In this document: one piece after another, positions 1-8,018 of the stretch
Layout of the letters: each line of letters starts with the position of its first letter
Numbering within the stretch: position 1 is the stretch's first letter
Assembly: GCA_001799365.1 (NCBI GenBank)
Contig: MGTI01000074.1
Coordinates: 1-39,274 of the forward strand
DNA from: Desulfobacterales bacterium GWB2_56_26
Lineage (GTDB): Bacteria; Desulfobacterota; Desulfobulbia; Desulfobulbales; Desulfocapsaceae
Length of the DNA: 39,274 bases
Direction: 5' to 3'
Translations under genes and position numbers: made by a program
The notes under the pieces: generated by a model
Seen by the model: only the letters and a program-made list of their open reading frames with translations
Databases searched by the model: none
What the model was told of the DNA's origin: nothing

Positions 1-365
1 CGCCCGGCATCCTGCTCTTCCTGTTGCTCAACAGTGCCGTTGCCCGGTCCGTTCATTTCTTTGCCGGGATCCCGTATACGCCCGAAACCCTGTACCGGTC
101 GGTGGTTTTTCAGGCGGCGCTCGCCGCCATGTGGGGTGTGGGAGCGCTGGCTATCACCGTCTGGGCGACCCGGCGGGGCAGCCGGCTGGTTTGGTTCATC
201 GGCGCCGTCCTCCTGGCCATGGTCGTCGTCAAGCTCTTTCTGGTCGATCTGTCGAGTACCGGGACCATTGCCAGGATCGTTTCCTTCCTGGTAGTGGGCG
301 TGCTCATGCTCATAATTGGCTATTTTTCTCCACTGCCCCCCAAAAGAAAGGAAGATGTGGTATGA
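1..365 (+). CDS. DUF2339 family membrane protein, C-terminal part
   Basis: The reading frame is open from the left edge (first full codon at position 3) to a TGA at 363-365, so only about the last 120 residues are present. The visible part has several hydrophobic helices, the motif KLFLVDLSSTGTIARIVSF and the ending GYFSPLPPK. These are characteristic of the C-terminus of DUF2339 proteins, large polytopic inner-membrane proteins of unknown function. The stop overlaps the next gene's ATG (ATGA), which indicates translational coupling. DUF2339 next to DUF3999 is a known pairing, which supports both calls. The beginning of the gene lies outside the window, so its total length cannot be judged. 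Confidence 0.8.
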   Translation, partial: PGILLFLLLNSAVARSVHFFAGIPYTPETLYRSVVFQAALAAMWGVGALAITVWATRRGSRLVWFIGAVLLAMVVVKLFLVDLSSTGTIARIVSFLVVGVLMLIIGYFSPLPPKRKEDVV

Positions 366-1774
366 AAACGCTGCTGGCTCTTTCGCTTGTCTTGCTGGCC
401 TCGTCAGGAGTTTTTGCCGCCGAACCGACGACCGATGATTTTGCTGCCGGCTATTCCCTGCAGGTTGAAGGGGCCGGGCCGATGTACGTGCTGCCGTTGC
501 CGTCCGAGGTCTATCGCACCGTGCGCCGGGCCGATTTTGGCGATATCCGGGTGTTCAATGGTGCAGGCGATATCGTGCCGCACAGCCTGCGGATGATCGA
601 GGCCGATCCGCAAACCCTCAGTCGGAAGGAAGCCCTGCCGTTTTTTCCCATTAATGCCGGCAACACAGCGAACAAAAACGCGGATCTCGCCCTGCACGTA
701 ACCCGCAATGCTTCGGGGACCATTGTCGATATCGAATCGGCACCGCCGGCGAATGGTACAGCGCCCCGGGTGACCGGCTATCTTCTCGATCTGAGCGGGA
801 TGCAGAAGGTCGCAAAGGCTGTCCGGGAGTTGGAGTTTTTCTGGCGGCAAGGCCGGGAATCGTCGATGTTTGTCGTCATCATTCAGCAGAGTGACGATCT
901 CGAGCGCTGGCAAACCCTGGTGAGCCGGGCGACTCTTGCCGAAATGCAGTATGCCGGTCAAAAGGTCGAGCGACGAACCGTCCAGTTGCCGTACCAGTCG
1001 ATGAAATACCTGAAACTGACCTGGCAGGAGAGCGATCAGCCGCTGGAGCTGTCGGCGGTGAACGGATACTCGCACCCTATCCCCTCGCGTCAGCAACGCG
1101 AGTGGGTCGATCTGGGAAGGGGGACGGCTCAGCTGGCGGACAACCAGACAGTAATCGAGTACCACGGAAATTATCATCTGCCGGTGACCGGCGCCCAGCT
1201 TCATTTTCCGGAAATGAATGCCATTGCCCGGTTAGCCCTGCAGTCCCGTGCAGGCGACGAAACGGCCTGGATTACCCGCTGCGAACAGGTGTTTTATAAC
1301 CTCGCCCTGGACAACACCCAGCTGCAGAACGAACCGTGCACCTTCCCCGTGACCTCGGACCAGAAGTGGCGCCTGGTAGTCAAGGAGGATGGGGCGGGAT
1401 TGCGGAGCGGTAGCGGGATACCTGCGCTGCAACTTGGCCTGCGCCCGAGCGAACTGATATTCTTAGGCCGAGGTGCACCGCCTTTCCTGCTCGCCTATGG
1501 CAGTGGCAAGCTGGCTCAGGAGGACAGGCCCAGCGATAATCAGATGCTCGTCCAGACCATGCAGAACGAAGCCGGCAACCGGATAACCGGGCAGGCCCGA
1601 CTCGGGAAAAAAATAACGCTCGGCGGAGAAGAGGCTCTCCTGCCGCCGTCGCCGGCAAGGCCCTGGAAAAAATGGCTGCTGTGGACGGTTCTGGTGCTGG
1701 GCGTCGGACTTTTGGCCATCATGGCCAAGAATCTTATCGGTGAAATGAAAAAGGAGGAAACGAATAAGGAGTAA
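362..1774 (+). CDS. DUF3999 family protein (periplasmic, C-terminal anchor)
   Basis: A 470-residue protein. The ATG at 362 overlaps the upstream stop, has an AGGAAG ribosome-binding site about ten bases upstream and starts a clean signal peptide (MKTLLALSLVLLASSGVFAAE). Longer in-frame extensions would run through the upstream gene and are rejected. The body is soluble and beta-rich, consistent with DUF3999. A single hydrophobic segment near the end (KWLLWTVLVLGVGLLAIMA) is followed by a short charged tail, so the bulk probably sits in the periplasm and is anchored by its C-terminus. The biochemical role of this family is not established. Coupling to the DUF2339 gene suggests that the two act together in the cell envelope. 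Confidence 0.82.
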   Translation: MKTLLALSLVLLASSGVFAAEPTTDDFAAGYSLQVEGAGPMYVLPLPSEVYRTVRRADFGDIRVFNGAGDIVPHSLRMIEADPQTLSRKEALPFFPINAGNTANKNADLALHVTRNASGTIVDIESAPPANGTAPRVTGYLLDLSGMQKVAKAVRELEFFWRQGRESSMFVVIIQQSDDLERWQTLVSRATLAEMQYAGQKVERRTVQLPYQSMKYLKLTWQESDQPLELSAVNGYSHPIPSRQQREWVDLGRGTAQLADNQTVIEYHGNYHLPVTGAQLHFPEMNAIARLALQSRAGDETAWITRCEQVFYNLALDNTQLQNEPCTFPVTSDQKWRLVVKEDGAGLRSGSGIPALQLGLRPSELIFLGRGAPPFLLAYGSGKLAQEDRPSDNQMLVQTMQNEAGNRITGQARLGKKITLGGEEALLPPSPARPWKKWLLWTVLVLGVGLLAIMAKNLIGEMKKEETNKE

Positions 1775-1827
1775 AACAAGGCTCGGGCCAACTTGTCTCC
1801 ATGTTGCACCCAAAAGGATTGGTTTCT

Positions 1828-1881
1828 TGTAGGATGCGCCGTGCGCACCTATTGTTTCCGGTGCGCACGGCGCACCCTACA
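1828..1881. repeat. Palindromic repeat element, copy 1
   Basis: Two 21-base arms (1829-1849 and 1860-1880) are inverted copies with one mismatch and enclose a 10-base spacer. The core is GCGCCGTGCGCACC. A flanking T/A pair extends it by one base. The same element occurs at 28377-28432. It lies between the DUF3999 and sbmA-like genes and would form a very stable hairpin in RNA. Its dispersed, intergenic, palindromic nature resembles REP/MITE-type repeats. There is no U-run, so a terminator role is unproven. Confidence 0.8.
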
Positions 1882-1931
1882 GTGCGTTGGGAAATTTTTA
1901 AGTCAATTTAAAGAAGTTTAAAGGAAGAAGA

Positions 1932-2894
1932 ATGTTTCGATCGTTTTTTAAGAGCCGGAAGTGGCTGTTTTGGGCCTATGGCGGCGGCCTCTTTTTACTG
2001 ATGGCATTGTTTGTTCAGGTTGAGCTGACCGTGGCCATCAACGAATGGTACGGCGGCTTTTATAATATGCTGCAGAAGGCCACCGAGCATAAGGTAGAGG
2101 AATTATGGGCCGAGATGCTGAAGTTCGCCAAGATTGCTTTCCCCTATGTACTGATCGCCACTGTGACCGCGTATTTTACCCGCGTCTATGCCTTCAAATG
2201 GCGGGAGGCCATGACTTTTTCCTATGTGGCCAAATGGCAGAAGGTGGAACATGAGGTTGAGGGTGCAAGTCAGCGTATTCAGGAAGATATTTACCGGTTT
2301 GCCAGGATATTCGAGAGCCTCGGCCTGCAGGTAATCCGGGCGATTATGACCCTTTTTGCCTTTCTGCCGATCCTGTGGGGGTTGAGCAAGGGGGTTGATA
2401 TCGAAACTATCAAGGAAATACCTGGCAGCCTGGTCTGGGTGGCCCTGCTGGTATCCATTGGCGGCCTGCTGATTTCCTGGTTCGTCGGGATCAAACTGCC
2501 GGGGCTTGAATACAACAACCAGAAGGTTGAAGCTGCCTTCCGCAAGGAACTGGTCTACGCCGAGGACGATAAAATCAATTACGGCAAGACCGAAACCATC
2601 GTCGAGCTCTTTACCGGCTTGAAATTCAACTACAACCGCCTGTTCCTGCACTACGGATACTTCGATATCTGGGTGAATTTCTTTGAACAGCTGATGATCA
2701 TCGTTCCCTATTTGATCATGGGGCCCGGCCTCTTCACAGGGGTAATCACCCTGGGCGTGCTGGTTCAGGTGTCCAATGCCTTCAGCAAGGTACGGGAGTC
2801 TTTCTCAATTTTTATCTCCAACTGGACGACCATCACCGAACTCCGTTCTATCCATAAGCGTCTGAGGGAATTCGAGAAGAATATCGGCTACTGA
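1932..2894 (+). CDS. SbmA/BacA-like peptide transporter
   Basis: A 320-residue inner-membrane protein. AAGGAAG precedes the ATG by a few bases. Recognisable family blocks are an N-terminal VAINEWYGGFYNMLQ, then GASQRIQEDIYRFA, VGIKLPGLEYNNQKVEAAFRKELVYAEDD and finally SNWTTITELRSIHKRLREFE, all close to E. coli SbmA. SbmA/BacA proteins form homodimers and import proline-rich antimicrobial peptides, microcins and bleomycin using the proton gradient. They resemble ABC membrane domains but lack an ATPase domain, as here. The protein is shorter than SbmA (about 400 aa) because the extra N-terminal region is missing. The physiological substrate in this organism is unknown. It stands alone and converges on the cbiMQO operon. 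Confidence 0.85.
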   Translation: MFRSFFKSRKWLFWAYGGGLFLLMALFVQVELTVAINEWYGGFYNMLQKATEHKVEELWAEMLKFAKIAFPYVLIATVTAYFTRVYAFKWREAMTFSYVAKWQKVEHEVEGASQRIQEDIYRFARIFESLGLQVIRAIMTLFAFLPILWGLSKGVDIETIKEIPGSLVWVALLVSIGGLLISWFVGIKLPGLEYNNQKVEAAFRKELVYAEDDKINYGKTETIVELFTGLKFNYNRLFLHYGYFDIWVNFFEQLMIIVPYLIMGPGLFTGVITLGVLVQVSNAFSKVRESFSIFISNWTTITELRSIHKRLREFEKNIGY

Positions 2895-2984
2895 TGGGTA
2901 AGCTTTCAGCAAGAGATCAATTACCACCACCCTCGGCAGTTCAGAAAGCTGACGGCTGATAGCTCAATGCCGGCGATGAATACA

Positions 2985-3800
2985 TCAATGGTGATGGTGT
3001 GGATGGGAGTGGTCGTGATCGGCGACCGCTGGTTTGGCCTGGGGTAAGCCTTTGCCGCTGCAGATCGGACAGGCCTGCAGCCGCAGAGGCTTTTCCAGGT
3101 GGCTGGCCGCGAGCAGTTCCATATCCTGAAAGATGGTTGTGGTGGGCCCGTCGGCCGTCACCTGGCCGTCCTTCAGGACGATGGTCCGCTCGCAGAGATC
3201 GAGGACCAGGTCGAGGTCGTGGGTGGCGATGATCTTGGTGTGCTGAAAACCGGCCAGCAGCTCGATCAAGATACGGCGGGCCTTGGGGTCGAGGTTGGCG
3301 CTCGGTTCGTCCATCACCAGAATATCCGGACTCATGGCCAGGACGGTGGCGATGGCCACAGCCCGCTTTTCTCCGCCGGAGAGCTTGTACGGCGGCCGGT
3401 CTCGGAGATGTTCGACACCCGTCCGGGCGAGAGCCTCCCGGACCCGCAGCTCCACCTCCTCGGCGGGCAGGCCGAGATTCAAGGGACCGAAGGCGACGTC
3501 GTCGTAGACCGTCGGCATGAACAGCTGGTCGTCGGCATCCTGAAAGATCATGCCCACCGTTCTGCGGATGTCCCGCACCGTATCCTTGGTCAAAGGAAAG
3601 TCGCCGATCCGTACCGTACCGCTTTGCGGAGTTAAATAGCCGTTGAGGTGGAGAAGGAGCGTCGACTTGCCTGCACCGTTGGCGCCGACCACCGCCACCG
3701 ACTCGCCGTGATGAATGCGAAAGGATATGCCTTTCACGGCCTTGGTGCCGTCGGCGTAGGTGTGGTTGAGATCCTGAACCTGGACGATATGGTGACTCAT
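2985..3800 (-). CDS. cbiO: Ni/Co ECF transporter ATPase CbiO
   Basis: A 271-residue ABC ATPase that powers uptake of cobalt or nickel with CbiM and CbiQ. Walker A (GANGAGKS) is at residues 39-46, the Q-loop (FQDADDQ) near 86-92, the signature LSGGEKR at 140-146 and Walker B (ILVMDEP) at 160-166. The H-loop His (ATHDLDL) follows. The ATG at 3798-3800 overlaps the cbiQ stop by four bases, so the two are coupled; the frame is open further upstream but that stretch encodes cbiQ in another frame. Beyond the ATPase core there is a C-x2-C pair (CPICSGKG) and a tail of seven His and two Asp in the last eleven residues, a likely metal-binding or storage tail. Confidence 0.93.
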   Translation of the reverse strand: MSHHIVQVQDLNHTYADGTKAVKGISFRIHHGESVAVVGANGAGKSTLLLHLNGYLTPQSGTVRIGDFPLTKDTVRDIRRTVGMIFQDADDQLFMPTVYDDVAFGPLNLGLPAEEVELRVREALARTGVEHLRDRPPYKLSGGEKRAVAIATVLAMSPDILVMDEPSANLDPKARRILIELLAGFQHTKIIATHDLDLVLDLCERTIVLKDGQVTADGPTTTIFQDMELLAASHLEKPLRLQACPICSGKGLPQAKPAVADHDHSHPHHHH

Positions 3801-4609
3801 GGCAGTAGTCCTGTGAGCAGTTCCCCGGCGATAGCCGGAAGATCGTAGAAACGGCAAAAAAGAAAGACCAGGCAGCATCCGGCAAATGAAAAAACATCCC
3901 GGGCGGTGATATGCAGGGTCTGGCGGATGCGGATGGTGCCGTCGAAGCCACGGCAGAGCATGGCCAGGTGAATGCGCTCTGCCCGGTCGAGGGTCCTGAG
4001 CAGCAGTTGGCCGACCAGATGGCCGAAGGTCGCGAGCCGCATGGCCCGGTTGTTGAAAGTGCGGAGCGTCCGCGCCCGGTACATCCGCAAGCTTTCGTCG
4101 ATGAGGACGAAGATGTAGCGGTAGAGCATCAGCAGCTGAACCGCGAAAATCTTCGGCATGCCGAGTTTCGTCATAGCCATGCACACCCCGTGGAAGCCGG
4201 TGGTGGCGATGAGGAGCAGCACCGCCCCGACGGTCAGTGAAACCCGCAGGAGGATGGAGAAAAACGACAGCCAGCCGCCGGTCAAGACGAATGTCCCGAT
4301 GTGCAGCATGGGCTGCTGGTCGAGCAGGGGGTTGAAGATGCCGACCATCACGGCAAAAGGTGCAACGAGCAATATCTTTTTCAGCAGATACTCGGCGGGA
4401 ACTGCTGCCAGACCCGCCAGAAGGATGAGGAAGAGGGCAAAGGGCAGCATCGCCGAAATAACGTACTTGTCGAAAGATACCACCGAGAGCACAAAGAGCG
4501 CGGTGGACAGCACCTTGATCCGCGGATCGAGGCGATGGATAACGGTATTGCCGCCGGCCAGGGTTTCGAGGTAGCTCAGGTCAAAAAAAGCGGATTCGAT
4601 TTTGGCCAT
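3797..4609 (-). CDS. cbiQ: Ni/Co ECF transporter T component CbiQ
   Basis: A 270-residue integral membrane protein that couples the substrate-binding CbiM subunit to the CbiO ATPase. It has about five or six hydrophobic helices. The N-terminal block IHRLDPRIKVLSTALFV and the two short helices with the coupling motifs SLRMYRARTLRTF and RAERIHLAMLCRGFDG (consensus A-R-G and its second copy) are typical of ECF T proteins. It sits 80 bases downstream of cbiM and overlaps cbiO, giving the order M-Q-O. Metal specificity (Co versus Ni) cannot be read from this subunit. Confidence 0.92.
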   Translation of the reverse strand: MAKIESAFFDLSYLETLAGGNTVIHRLDPRIKVLSTALFVLSVVSFDKYVISAMLPFALFLILLAGLAAVPAEYLLKKILLVAPFAVMVGIFNPLLDQQPMLHIGTFVLTGGWLSFFSILLRVSLTVGAVLLLIATTGFHGVCMAMTKLGMPKIFAVQLLMLYRYIFVLIDESLRMYRARTLRTFNNRAMRLATFGHLVGQLLLRTLDRAERIHLAMLCRGFDGTIRIRQTLHITARDVFSFAGCCLVFLFCRFYDLPAIAGELLTGLLP

Positions 4610-4689
4610 GCGGACAATTCCTCACTTTACCAAACACTCACGAGGTCCGGGAAGATGGCAAGAACAGAGATGGCAAGAGCGGGGAAAGT

Positions 4690-5721
4690 CTAAACCGCCC
4701 GATTCTTTCTCCTGAACAACACGCCGAGACCGAGAGCCAGGACCAGAGTAATCCCCCCGCCCACGAGACCCGAAGCAGTCGTCCCGCCGTCCACTGCGGG
4801 CCAGGACGAGGCGCTTGCCTGCCCCGGTGCGGTGTCGCCTGTTTTGAAGCCATAGTCGGGGAGAAACGAGATCTTGTCCTGAATTTCCGCGAGGCGCGAA
4901 TGGATGCCCTGTTCTGGTGACGCCGGTTCTTCCCGCCCTGAAACCTGCAGCATCGACCATTCAAGCCCATCCGGCGAGGACGAGGCGAACCAGGATAAGG
5001 CACCGCCGGTGACGACGGCGGCAAGGCTAAGACCTGCCAGGACCTTGCCGATGGACAGACGGCCGAGCGGTCTGCCGGCCGCGGAGAATTCCAGTATCTC
5101 CGGCCGCGCCTTCCAGACAAAGGTGACGACGGCCGCGGTCACCAAACCTTCGACCAGGCCAATGGCGAGATGGATGGGAAGCATCACCGACAGGAAGGCC
5201 GTAAGCGGCAGTTCGGCAATCCCCGAGGTGACGGTCTCGAACACCACGCCCAGGGCGCCGAGTTGGAGACCGATCATCGCCGCAAGCGTTGCGCCGATGC
5301 CGATCCGTGAAGGAGTGGGTTTTGTACCTGCGATCGGCCGATAAATGAGGGGATAGGCGAGAAAGCAGGGGAAAACGCCGAGGTTGAAGATATTGCAGCC
5401 CAAGGCTAACAGGCCGCCGTCGGCGAAAAACAGGGCCTGAACCATCAAAACCGAAGCAATGGTCAGGAAGGCGGCACAGGGACCGAGCAGGATTGCCAGG
5501 ATCATGCCCCCGCCCAGGTGACCGGACGAGCCGGTGGCCGGGATGGTAAAATTGATCATCTGGGCCGCAAAGATAAATGCGCCGAGAACACCCATCAGCG
5601 GGATCTTCCGGTCATCGAGGTCCGCCTGGACTTTCCTGGCACACCAGGCAATGGTGCAGGCGGTGGCGGTCCACATGGTGCCGCCAACGGCGGGGGAGAG
5701 AAGGGCGTCGGCCATATGCAT
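4690..5721 (-). CDS. cbiM: Ni/Co ECF transporter S component CbiM fused to PDGLE domain
   Basis: A 343-residue membrane protein that binds the metal and confers specificity. I start it at 5721 because the protein then begins Met-His-Met. In the NikM/CbiM family this N-terminus supplies metal ligands, and GGAGAA lies seven bases upstream. A start at 5754 would add eleven residues and bury the ligands. The CbiM core occupies roughly residues 1-215 (MADALLSP, then SGHLGGGM with the conserved His). It is followed by SSPDGLEWSM, the hallmark of the PDGLE (CbiN/NikN-like) domain, and a last transmembrane helix ending in FRRK. The separate CbiN gene is thus replaced by a fusion. It is the first gene of cbiMQO, behind a strong promoter. 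Confidence 0.92.
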   Translation of the reverse strand: MHMADALLSPAVGGTMWTATACTIAWCARKVQADLDDRKIPLMGVLGAFIFAAQMINFTIPATGSSGHLGGGMILAILLGPCAAFLTIASVLMVQALFFADGGLLALGCNIFNLGVFPCFLAYPLIYRPIAGTKPTPSRIGIGATLAAMIGLQLGALGVVFETVTSGIAELPLTAFLSVMLPIHLAIGLVEGLVTAAVVTFVWKARPEILEFSAAGRPLGRLSIGKVLAGLSLAAVVTGGALSWFASSSPDGLEWSMLQVSGREEPASPEQGIHSRLAEIQDKISFLPDYGFKTGDTAPGQASASSWPAVDGGTTASGLVGGGITLVLALGLGVLFRRKNRAV

Positions 5722-5791
5722 GATGTCGTTCTCCTGATCGGGCTGGCGCGGCAAAAACTGCCGGCGCAGGGAGCTTTAAAAAACTCATTAA

Positions 5792-5832
5792 GTAACACGC
5801 CACTTTCATTCGTAACACTCGTTCTGTAATAC
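5792..5832 (-). promoter_or_regulatory. Tandem heptamers, candidate Ni-responsive operator
   Basis: On the minus strand GTATTAC (forward 5826-5832, overlapping the -10 box), GTGTTAC (5812-5818) and GTGTTAC (5792-5798) occur in the same orientation. The last two are 13 bases apart. GTGTTAC/GTAACAC half-sites with 13-14-base spacing are what I recall for some deltaproteobacterial NikR regulators, but those are inverted and these are direct. Their position over and just after the promoter fits a repressor that shuts the importer off when metal is replete. The regulator gene is not in the window. Confidence 0.4.
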
Positions 5833-5854
5833 AAAATTAATATTCGTGTGTCAA
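5826..5854 (-). promoter_or_regulatory. Sigma70-type promoter of the cbiMQO operon
   Basis: On the minus strand there is a perfect TTGACA (-35, forward 5849-5854), a 17-base spacer and TATTAC (-10, forward 5826-5831). The expected start of transcription is about 100 bases before the cbiM ATG. No other good promoter was seen between cbiM and the divergent sequence. Confidence 0.72.
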
Positions 5855-5966
5855 ACGAAAAGGAGGTGTCTTTGAGCAAGCGGCTTTTCTCTTCTCCCTG
5901 AAGGCACCGGGAGAGGTTGGTCTCTGCTTGCGTTTGGAGGCATGTCCCCCCAAATCATTTGATGAT

Positions 5967-6046
5967 GCCGTAGGGGGGAATCTTGTATTCGCCCGTGTTG
6001 CATACACCGATGTTTCAGCCGGGCTAATACGATTCGCCCCTACGGC
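5967..6046. repeat. Imperfect palindromic intergenic element
   Basis: Left arm 5967-5994 (GCCGTAGGGG...GTATTCGCCC) and right arm 6021-6046 are inverted copies with a two-base gap and a few mismatches, around a 26-base centre. It fills much of the space between hlyIII and the cbiM promoter. A 20-base fragment related to its inner part (GGGCGA...TTCGCCC) is at 6846-6865. It resembles a MITE-like dispersed repeat. I see no coding potential in it. Confidence 0.6.
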
Positions 6047-6099
6047 ATGAACGCCGTCGTCGAATGCAACAGAGCAAGGGGTTGTTTTACCGGTGAAAG

Positions 6100-6759
6100 T
6101 CAGGCACCAGGCGACATGACGTAGAACAGGATGGTGAAAAAATGGGCTGTGCTGCCGGCCATGACAAAAAGATGCCAGATGGCGTGGTTGTAAGAAAGTT
6201 TCTCCCAGACATAGAAGATAACTCCGAATGAGTACAACAGGCCGCCGACCACGAGGAGGACGACGCCTCCCGGCGCAAGAGAAGCCAGCAGGGGCTTTGC
6301 AGCAATCACTGCCAGCCAGCCCATACTGAGATAGAGGGCAAGGGATATCCACTTGATTTTGCGTTTTAAAACCAGCTCCGTTATCAGTCCGACAATCGCC
6401 ATCCCCCACACCAGGCCAAACAGGGTCCAGCCCCAGCCTCCGCGCAGCGACACCAGAGTAATCGGGGTGTAGGTGCCGGCGATCAGGATATAGATCATTG
6501 AGTGGTCGAGCCGTTGAAAGATCTTCTTGCAGCGGGGGCCGGGCAGAAGATGGTAGAGGGTGGAGGCCAGATAGAGCAGGATCAGGGAACTCCCGTAGAT
6601 CGCCGCACTGACGATATGCCAGATGTTGCCGTTATGTACGGCAAAAACGAGGAGAACCACCAACCCGACGATGGACAGGCCGGCACCTATTCCATGGGTG
6701 ATGCCATGGGCGAGTTCTTCCCGAAATGTGTAAGGGGCTTCTTGTGGGGTGCGGGGCAT
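6100..6759 (-). CDS. Hemolysin III / PAQR family membrane protein
   Basis: A 219-residue protein with seven predicted helices. Family signatures are EELAHGITHGIGAG near the N-terminus, STLYHLLPG, the LDHSMIYILIAGTYTP block and, in the last third, NHAIWHLFVMAGSTAHF. The conserved Ser, Asp and His residues are those that bind a metal in the PAQR (adiponectin-receptor-like hydrolase) superfamily. The bacterial members are named after Bacillus cereus hemolysin III, but most are not toxins; a lipid-hydrolase-type role is suspected. The gene stands alone, transcribed away from the TetR gene, with no obvious ribosome-binding site before the ATG. Length matches the family (about 210-220 aa). Confidence 0.88.
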   Translation of the reverse strand: MPRTPQEAPYTFREELAHGITHGIGAGLSIVGLVVLLVFAVHNGNIWHIVSAAIYGSSLILLYLASTLYHLLPGPRCKKIFQRLDHSMIYILIAGTYTPITLVSLRGGWGWTLFGLVWGMAIVGLITELVLKRKIKWISLALYLSMGWLAVIAAKPLLASLAPGGVVLLVVGGLLYSFGVIFYVWEKLSYNHAIWHLFVMAGSTAHFFTILFYVMSPGA

Positions 6760-7120
6760 GGTGAATAGTGAGCTGTGCTTGCTAAAATTGAGTGTGAACG
6801 GACTGGGACAACTCCCATCGATTTTCGTTTACTCCATGTATCCACGGGCGAGACAAGATTCGCCCAACATGCCAAACTGCGGTCCTCCCTACTATCATCA
6901 GGTTTCGGGTGACTGTCAATATGAGTCTGTTTGCAGAGGTTCTCCATGCTCATGAATGGCCAACTATCATGTTTCGCTTGATTTATTCATCGCCGTCCAC
7001 TATGTTTCCAGGCAACGGTGGTTGATTTCGCTGAAGTTATTCCGTTTTTTATCTGCAAACAGCTGTGTCGTTCATTGCCTTCCGGGAGATGCCCGGAGCA
7101 TCTTTCATCGGAGAAGCGTC
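6760..7120. other. Intergenic region, hlyIII to tetR
   Basis: About 360 bases between divergent genes. It must hold both promoters, but I cannot pick convincing -35/-10 pairs. It contains a 20-base GGGCGA/TTCGCCC inverted fragment at 6846-6865 related to the element at 5967-6046, and a small CCGGG/CCCGG hairpin just upstream of the tetR start (7082-7096). A reading frame in phase with tetR extends back to 6956, but that extension has no family similarity and is judged non-coding. Confidence 0.5.
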
Positions 7121-7723
7121 GTGGTACAAAAAAGGGAACACACCGAAGTGAGACAACAACAGATTGTCGACGCGGCCGCGATCCTGATCTTTAAGTACGG
7201 CAGCGAGCATCTGACGGTCAAAAAAATAGCGGCAGAGGTCGGTATCTCCGAAGCGGCCATCTACCGTCATTTCAAGAGCAAGAAAAGTATCATCACTTTT
7301 TTGCTCAGCCATATCGAAGAGGTTCTCCTCAAGGATATCTCGCCGGAAACGGTGGCAGGCGAACCGGTAACTCTCGACGTCATCGAGAAAATAGTTCGGG
7401 CTCACTTTTCCACGATAGGCGTGCGTAAAGGCATCTCCTTTCAGGTCATTGCCGAAATCATCAGTCTTGGCGATAAAAAGCTGAACAAACAGGCCTCCCG
7501 GACGATAGACAAGTATATCTCCCGATTGCATGAACTCCTTTCCGACGGGGTCCGGGACGGTGCAGTCCGCGAGGACATCGATCTGGAGGCCGCTGCGACC
7601 TTGCTCTTTGGCCTTATCCAGGGACTGGTGAACATTTGGTCCCTGAGCGAGGGGAAATTCAAGCTGACAGAAAAATACGCCTCTCTCTGGCGGGTTTATC
7701 GCGAGGCCGTCGCCCCACGATAA
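7121..7723 (+). CDS. TetR/AcrR family transcriptional regulator
   Basis: A 200-residue one-component repressor. I use the GTG at 7121 because GGAGAA lies five bases upstream and the length is then normal for TetR. An ATG 55 codons earlier would add a stretch unlike the family. The helix-turn-helix is at about residues 27-56 (LTVKKIAAEVGISEAAIYRHFKSK). The remainder is the all-helical ligand-binding and dimerisation domain, with a conserved-looking end (AAATLLFGLIQGLVNIW). Ligand is unknown. About 230 bases downstream lies a promoter flanked by TetR-like operator sequences in front of a small membrane-protein gene, the probable target. Autoregulation cannot be judged. Confidence 0.88.
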   Translation: MVQKREHTEVRQQQIVDAAAILIFKYGSEHLTVKKIAAEVGISEAAIYRHFKSKKSIITFLLSHIEEVLLKDISPETVAGEPVTLDVIEKIVRAHFSTIGVRKGISFQVIAEIISLGDKKLNKQASRTIDKYISRLHELLSDGVRDGAVREDIDLEAAATLLFGLIQGLVNIWSLSEGKFKLTEKYASLWRVYREAVAPR

Positions 7724-7950
7724 ATCTCTGCCGTTTTTCCGAATTCCCAGCCGTTCCGGCTGCGGCACACTCTCTCCAAAGTAGCAATTCATTCAAATCC
7801 CACGGGAATAAGGCCCCAATACATCCCACAGTATCATGGGAGAAGATCCGTTTTCTGATGCCGCAGAGGTGAGACCGGAACAAAATGTGACAGGGCAAAA
7901 GGTTATGCGAGTCCAGCCTAACTCGTTATTATATTGTGGTTAAAAATATA

Positions 7951-7979
7951 TTGACATGTGAGTTAGCGTTCACTACTAT
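7951..7979 (+). promoter_or_regulatory. Sigma70-type promoter upstream of the small membrane gene
   Basis: TTGACA at 7951-7956, a 17-base spacer, TACTAT at 7974-7979. The spacer contains GTGAGTTAGCGTTCAC (7958-7973), sharing AGCGTTCACT with the palindrome just downstream, so a repressor would block RNA polymerase directly. Confidence 0.65.
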
Positions 7980-8004
7980 GCAAGTTAATAATCACTCACA
8001 AAGT

Positions 8005-8018
8005 AGTGAGCGTTCACT
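8005..8018. promoter_or_regulatory. TetR-type operator palindrome
   Basis: AGTGAGCGTTCACT: 5-base arms around GCGT. The sequence AGCGTTCACT is repeated at 7965-7974 inside the promoter, 44 bases (about four helical turns) upstream. An outer inverted pair, ATGCAAGT (7978-7985) and ACTTGCAT (8016-8023), brackets the region. GTGAGCGTTCAC-like palindromes are common targets of TetR/AcrR proteins, and the tetR gene lies immediately upstream. Binding is inferred. Confidence 0.55.

Noticed and set aside
131-361. N-terminal extension of the DUF3999 frame
   Set aside because: It overlaps the DUF2339 coding region; the signal peptide and ribosome-binding site fix the start at 362.
1829-1880. Intrinsic terminator after the DUF3999 gene
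   Set aside because: The palindrome has no U-run and an identical core occurs within another operon; better treated as a dispersed repeat.
2895-2984. Terminator between the sbmA-like gene and cbiO
   Set aside because: AGCTTTC/GAAAGCT segments can pair, but they are about 50 bases apart with no U-run; not convincing.
5722-6099. Cobalamin riboswitch upstream of cbiM
   Set aside because: No B12-box-like sequence is seen and the leader from the promoter to the ATG is only about 100 bases; the region has a promoter, heptamers and a palindromic repeat instead.
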